DNA of 64,000 nt, taken from the NCBI GenBank assembly GCA_032164295.1, contig JAJHTX010000005.1, positions 2,852,001 through 2,916,000 on the forward strand. The letters are read 5' to 3'. A program made the position numbers and the translations under genes. Positions within the stretch are counted from its first letter, which is position 1. Every line of letters begins with the position of its first letter. Shown piece by piece: positions 59,204 to 64,000 of the stretch. This DNA is from Inonotus obliquus (Eukaryota; Basidiomycota; Agaricomycetes; Hymenochaetales; Hymenochaetaceae). Under the pieces are notes generated by a model, which worked only from the letters and a program-made list of their open reading frames with translations, ran no database searches and was not told the DNA's origin.

Positions 59204-59816
59204 ACTGCTTGGATAATAGCCTCAAGCGTTGGAGACGGTGGTAGTGATAGCGAAGGAAGTCCACGCACGTAACGACACTATCAGATGCAAGGTCCTTTAA
59301 AGTACTGAAAAGCTCCAGTACCTGGAGCTCTCGATGCCTATAGTTGTTACTTTATATCCAAGGTTCCATGTCAGTTGGGCGCCTCCTGCCATGCAGAAGA
59401 GCCATATGGAAGCTGAATTGCAACGGAGACTCCGGGAGAGGAACCACACGATGCACACGGTCAAGTTTGATAACATACTCCAGGAATTCAGTAGGGTTGT
59501 CTTGGTATGCATGAAAGAGGTGGCCGCCCTGAAAGCGACAAAACACTCCGGCTTCTTCCCATACTTGGCAGTAGTCAAAATACCCATTTGCTGGGACTTC
59601 TTTTGTCAACCAAGCCTTTGTGCGGGAGAACGTGCTTCCTGATTTATGTTGCCTTGTAGGTTGCACGAGCCCTTTTGGTTATACTTCCGGAGTCAAGGCC
59701 GCGAAATGGAACTGTAATACATGTTGTATTTCATCCTACCAAACTTCAGTGATACTCTACAAGGCAAGCACGAAAGCAAGTAAATTACTTCTCTACGGAT
59801 ACACGGAATCAAGAAA
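59204..59816. other. Intergenic stretch between PTR2 and methionyl-tRNA synthetase
   Basis: Holds the PTR2 promoter and the 3' end of the synthetase transcript. A minus-strand frame at 59352-59666 reads somewhat protein-like, but it lacks an ATG and any known domain. Confidence 0.4.
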
Positions 59817-62641
59817 TCAAGCATTGCGGATACTCGCTATCTCTCTAGCAAGGTCCGCTTTGAGGTTCTTCAACTCTTCGACAGCTGAACTGATCTCCTC
59901 TTCAAGTTCCTTCGTCTTCGGTGTCTTCGCTTTCAACGTACGAATCGCGTCTCCTTTGGCAGCAATCTCTGTCTCCAGTGCAACGATCTCGGGTGTCTTT
60001 GGACCAGTATGTACCACGTTGTTCTTCGTCGCTGCCTTCGCTGCAGCAGCGGCCTTCCGTTTGGATAAATTTGGTGCCGGTGCAGCCTCCGAAGGTAACG
60101 GCTCAGTTCCGGTCGCATCCTTTTTCGTTCCGGCGAATTGCGCACGCCAAGTCTCCGCCATTTCCTCTTTGATAGGTTTGAACAAATGAGAAGGTTTTCC
60201 AATCGTGTGACCAGGCAAAATGTCGATGCCAAGAACTTCGGGAACAGTTCTTTCAGGTGCGTTGAGTTGCGCCAAGAGTGATGCTGAGGTTGACGGCATG
60301 AATGGCTCAACGAGGACTGAGAGGGCATAGATAAGGTTGACCGCGCGACATAAAACTCGAGCGCAGCGTTTAGGGTTTGATTCTTTCAAGGCTGCTCCGA
60401 GGCCCGAAAACTGTAGATAAGCATTTCCCCGTGAAGAAAGTTGCATAACGAGTTGGAGACCCAGGCGTAATTTGACAGCCTCCAGGGCGTCGATGTACTG
60501 CTGAAGCAGGTTGTTGACGTCCACAATGAAATCTGCATCCTCCTCGTCATTCGGTGATAATGGGCCCTCCACATCACCTCCGTCCGGAACCACACCATCG
60601 TAGTTCTTCGCGACGAAAGTCAGTGCTCGATTGACGAAGTTTCCGAAGCTAAAACGGTTATCTATGAGTAAGATACAACGGAAGTACAGAAGTCATATCC
60701 TACTTCTTCAGAAGAATGTTGTTATTCGCAGAAATCTATCGGCAAGAACATGAGGTTTTCAATTTTAAATCGGTCATGGATTACTGGTTGCTTACACATT
60801 CTGCCCAGGAGAACATGGCATCTTGGGATTCAGGTCGCGAAGATAACAGATAATATCTCCACACGGAGACAGGAACACCAGTCTCTTTAGCAGCCGGCCC
60901 GAAGACACCACGATTGTGGCTCTTGGAGAACTTGCCGCCCTCGTAATTGAGATACTCTAGGCAATCCAGTGTATCAGATGGTCTATCGCTGCGCCTTCAG
61001 GAACCACAACTGACGCACCTGTTGTTGATAGATGGTGCAGCATGGTCCAGTTCCGCCCGTCTCCGAGCTGAATTGAAGGCCAGAATATTGTGTGGAAGTA
61101 TACATTGTCTTTACCCATGAATTGGTACAGCCTGACGTTCTCCGGATCAAACCACCATTTGCCCCACTCGTCTGTATAGTTTGCAGTTATACTTGGGTAT
61201 CCGATGGGAGCATCAAACTAAGAAAATGGGTTAGGTCCCTAGAACGCCTTGATAGTAACATATGTTACCCACCCATACATCTAGGTAGACATGAGTCAAA
61301 TGCGCCGCGAAGCATAACGCAAAAAACACTCACACAAGACCTTGCCTAACATCTCCTGGTTGTCCGCACCTTCGATATCAGGTACGGGTACACCCCATGT
61401 GAGGTCCCGTGTCACCGGACTTGGTCGAAGGCCAGCTTTCAAACGCGCATCGACAAGCGCACCATCGCTATTGATAACCGCATTGATTGACCAGCCTCCA
61501 GACTTCCAAGATTTCTTTATCCACTCCTCCGTCCGAGGCTGTATGGCGTCAAGACGTACGTACATGTGTGCCGATTCACGTCGGACGACCTTATGCTCCT
61601 TATGGACAAGGCAGCGTGGATTGATGAGCTCAATGGCATCAAGTGTACGACTACAGGTATCGCATTGGTCGCCCCGTGCGTCCTGCAAGTTTGTGAGTGT
61701 ATATCTCATAGCAACGGACAGGATCTTACATCGGAACCACAGTGAGGACAAATTCCCTCGACAAATCGATCTGCAAGGAATCTGTCGTGAACATCGTTCA
61801 GTTAGCAGGTTGACAGGCAAGGACGATGTACAGACTCACTTTTGACAACCTTCGCAATACGTTTGCTCCTTTGTCTGCTTCAGAAGAAATACATTTTTGC
61901 TAAGATTGGTGTAAATTCCCTGGCAGATACTGTAAATTAGGAGTTGGTCATCGTACGACACACGAGAGAAGAGTGCAAAAGCGTACTCGGTATGATGTGG
62001 TGTCGTGGTTCTTCCAAAATGATCGAAGCTATAACGAGAGATGAGTGAAAGCACTTACAGCGTGAACCTGCAACTCACGAGATCTCAAACCAATCATACG
62101 TCGCGCGATGCAACAGATGATACTTGTCACACAGCTCTTGCGGCGTGATACCCTCTTTTAACGCCTGAGTCTCTGTCGCAGTCCCATACTCATCCGTGCC
62201 ACATACGTACAACGTTCGTCGATTGCGTGTGCCTAATCAACAAATCAGACATGCGAACTTGAACGGCAAGGCTCGATGCGATCACGCACGATTATATCTG
62301 TGATTCCATTTTAGCTCATTGCAAGGATAGAAGAGAATGAGATACGGACCTCGCGAAAACGTCAGCACTCAGCGTACTTCCAATAATGTTACCTTCATCC
62401 CATATTCAGTTCAGCATTTTTTCGTCACACTGTCATCGTCGATTACTTACCAAGATGAGGTACATTATTGCAGTATGGCAAGGCAGATGTGACAAGAATG
62501 TTCCTCTCTCCTTCTTTCGGGAGTCTATAGTAGATTACATGAGTGACTGCGCAACCCAAAATGCACATACTCTCACATCGGTTGTCCTTTGGGTGGTATC
62601 TCGCGTAAAAGGCCTTCTGCCGATCTAATCTTTTGCGCCAT
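59817..62641 (-). CDS. MES1: Methionyl-tRNA synthetase, cytoplasmic
   Basis: Charges tRNA(Met) with methionine in the cytosol. The ATG at 62641 gives [20 protein letters not shown]; the next exon continues [20 protein letters not shown] with the HIGH-type motif VPHLGN. Further features are a zinc/CP region ([18 protein letters not shown], about 61610-61670), a second knuckle near 61740, the [20 protein letters not shown] exon, and the KMSKS-type loop reading KFSKS at 60919-60933 ([15 protein letters not shown]). The anticodon-binding domain lies at 60200-60600 ([20 protein letters not shown] reversed in frame order). The C-terminal tail is helical and WHEP-like ([20 protein letters not shown]). 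Only about 22 residues precede the catalytic domain, so the N-terminal GST-like domain of yeast Mes1 is absent. About eleven introns. Confidence 0.94.
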
Positions 62642-63106
62642 GTCTGTTGCTTTGACGAAACCAACTATTGTACTACGCGTTGACTGCGTGGCGGGACACC
62701 TCCGTCCAGAAACAGGATTACCTAACTATATGCGCGATCCAGATTCCGCTGCCTCCGATATACGCTTCAAGCACACGACAAAAGCGACTTCAAGTATCAG
62801 TTAGAGGTGTGAGATCTTGTTGTCAGAGAACAGTTATGATAAGGGGAGTAACACGTCGAGATGCAAGAAGATATGAAAAAGCAGTCATCAACCAGAATTT
62901 CGCCGAGTATGACTCACTCGACGGATTACATAAGCGACACTAAGAAGTGGCAAAGGGTCAAAACGAAACAAGATCAACCAAAGAAATACATGACAGAAGG
63001 TATACTCAAAAAAAAAAAACCTCCATGAGATACATAGTAATACAACAAATAAATCAAAGTCCGGAATCATAACTTAGATCGTAGCACGTCGTCATATTCG
63101 TAATTA
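62642..63106. other. Promoter of methionyl-tRNA synthetase and 3' end of the next gene
   Basis: No gene is seen. A run of about twelve A at 63008-63019 marks the T-rich 3' end of the minus-strand gene beyond. Confidence 0.4.
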
Positions 63107-64000
63107 TCATCGCCTCCCGAAGCTAATCTTCCGCGGTCGTACGTTACTGATTCCCCCAGTGCTATCTTGCTCGAGATACGCAACTGGGCCACCTTGAATG
63201 CCCGCGCCGACGCCATATGGTTTCTTGGAGTCCGAGGAGGTGAAGGCATTCCCTACGACAGGCATGCTAAGGCGGCGCATCCAGCCCTTCGGCTTCTCCT
63301 TTTGTACTCGAGGCTGCCCTACGACTTGCACATGAGGATGAGGGCTACTATATTGCGACGCGGAGCACGTCTGACATCCGCAATATGGCGCATGATCAGG
63401 TTTCGATGATGGATTCGAAGTCGAAGAGGAAGATGAAGGAGAGGCTGACAAAGCTAGAGGTTCGCCATAGGCCGACGAAGGTCTAGGTGCCGTCTCGCCA
63501 GCACCACTGTGTGATGGGGCGAGGTTGACCATGCTATAGCTATGTTGTGGGTGTGCACGAACCCCAGTGGCTCCGGATCTTGAGGGTGCTGCGCTGTTAA
63601 GTGCCCGAAGCCGCTCTCTCTCGCGTTCCAACTCCTTTGCCTGCATCTCGATCTCGCGCTCGCGAGCTCGTAATGCCTGAGCTTGCTCGCGACGCTCCAA
63701 GTCTTCCAGTTCTTCAAGACGTCGCCTACGCTTCATTATATCAACCTCAGATAGCGTCATGTTTGATGAATTTGATGCGTTTCCTTGGCCTGCTTGCGTA
63801 GAGGCGAGATTGTCATCTTTCTTGACATCCGAACCACTAACTTGTCTGGAGCGATCTGAAGTAGGGAATGCATGGCCTGTGTTTCGAGGTGAAAGAGGTG
63901 CAGTATCCGGGTTCGTTGAAGGCACATAACGACTAGCAAGATCGGCCACCTTGTTTGGAAGACGAGGTATATCACGCTCCCGAAGTGGGGTTGGCGAGGA
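63107..64000 (-). CDS. Coiled-coil hypothetical protein (N-terminus beyond the window)
   Basis: Not recognised. One open frame runs from a stop at 63107 to the right edge, where it reads LREREIPRLPNKVADLASRY-like sequence without a start, so the N-terminal part lies outside. No intron is seen in the visible part. There is a long Arg/Glu-rich helix (LEELEDLERREQAQALRARE, about 63580-63740), then a Ser-rich linker (about 63420-63470) and CGCQTCSASQYSS, a compact Cys cluster (about 63355-63385). The C-terminus has KPKGWMRRLSMPVVGNAF and NVRPRKISFGRR. Codon use and length support a real gene. Confidence 0.65.
   Translation of the reverse strand, partial: SSPTPLRERDIPRLPNKVADLASRYVPSTNPDTAPLSPRNTGHAFPTSDRSRQVSGSDVKKDDNLASTQAGQGNASNSSNMTLSEVDIMKRRRRLEELEDLERREQAQALRAREREIEMQAKELERERERLRALNSAAPSRSGATGVRAHPQHSYSMVNLAPSHSGAGETAPRPSSAYGEPLALSASPSSSSSTSNPSSKPDHAPYCGCQTCSASQYSSPHPHVQVVGQPRVQKEKPKGWMRRLSMPVVGNAFTSSDSKKPYGVGAGIQGGPVAYLEQDSTGGISNVRPRKISFGRR

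Noticed and set aside
59352..59666. Minus-strand frame that reads like a protein
   Set aside because: It has no ATG at its start (the first codon is GTG), a stop lies just upstream, and no splice partner or known domain is visible.
1..64000. tRNA, rRNA, CRISPR
   Set aside because: I looked for cloverleaf-type sequence, rRNA-like runs and regularly spaced short repeats and saw none I could support; a covariance-model scan could still find a tRNA with introns.

Overview
The window is nuclear DNA of a filamentous fungus, most likely a mushroom-forming basidiomycete (Agaricomycetes). Genes are dense, cut by many introns of about 50-60 bases with GT..AG ends, and include very small exons. The conserved neighbours (GMP synthase, XRN1, COQ4, CWC2, LEU5, TMA46, methionyl-tRNA synthetase) are fungal housekeeping genes. 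I cannot name the species.

Bases 1 to about 24.5 kb are a lineage-specific expansion. It is a head-to-tail array, all on the minus strand, of five genes for secreted fungalysins (peptidase family M36 metalloproteinases with an FTP propeptide) plus one decayed copy carrying a small MITE-like element. Copy 1 is cut by the left edge just after its zinc motif. Copy 3 has a one-base frameshift at its third zinc-ligand motif. Copy 5 is a mosaic: its two ends match copy 4 and its middle matches copy 2, which points to gene conversion. Spacers are duplicated too. Between copies 4 and 5 lies a scar holding the 3' end of GMP synthase fused to the 3' end of XRN1, a degraded duplicate of the intact genes just to the right.

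From 24.5 kb on the layout is ordinary: GMP synthase (-), XRN1 (-), a Ser/Pro-rich protein with a KEN box (+), COQ4 (-), a low-complexity protein (+), an ankyrin-type protein (+), splicing factor CWC2 (-), a LEU5-like mitochondrial carrier (+), TMA46 (-), a small Cys-rich orphan (-), a Myb/SANT-like DNA-binding protein (+), a hexose-type sugar transporter (+), an RBR ubiquitin ligase with SUMO-interaction-like motifs (-), a PTR2-type peptide transporter (-), cytosolic methionyl-tRNA synthetase (-), and a coiled-coil protein that runs off the right edge (-).

Read as physiology, the secreted proteases, peptide importer and sugar transporter fit a fungus that digests external protein and carbohydrate. 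The genes are not an operon and I see no sign of joint regulation. I found no rRNA, tRNA or CRISPR array.
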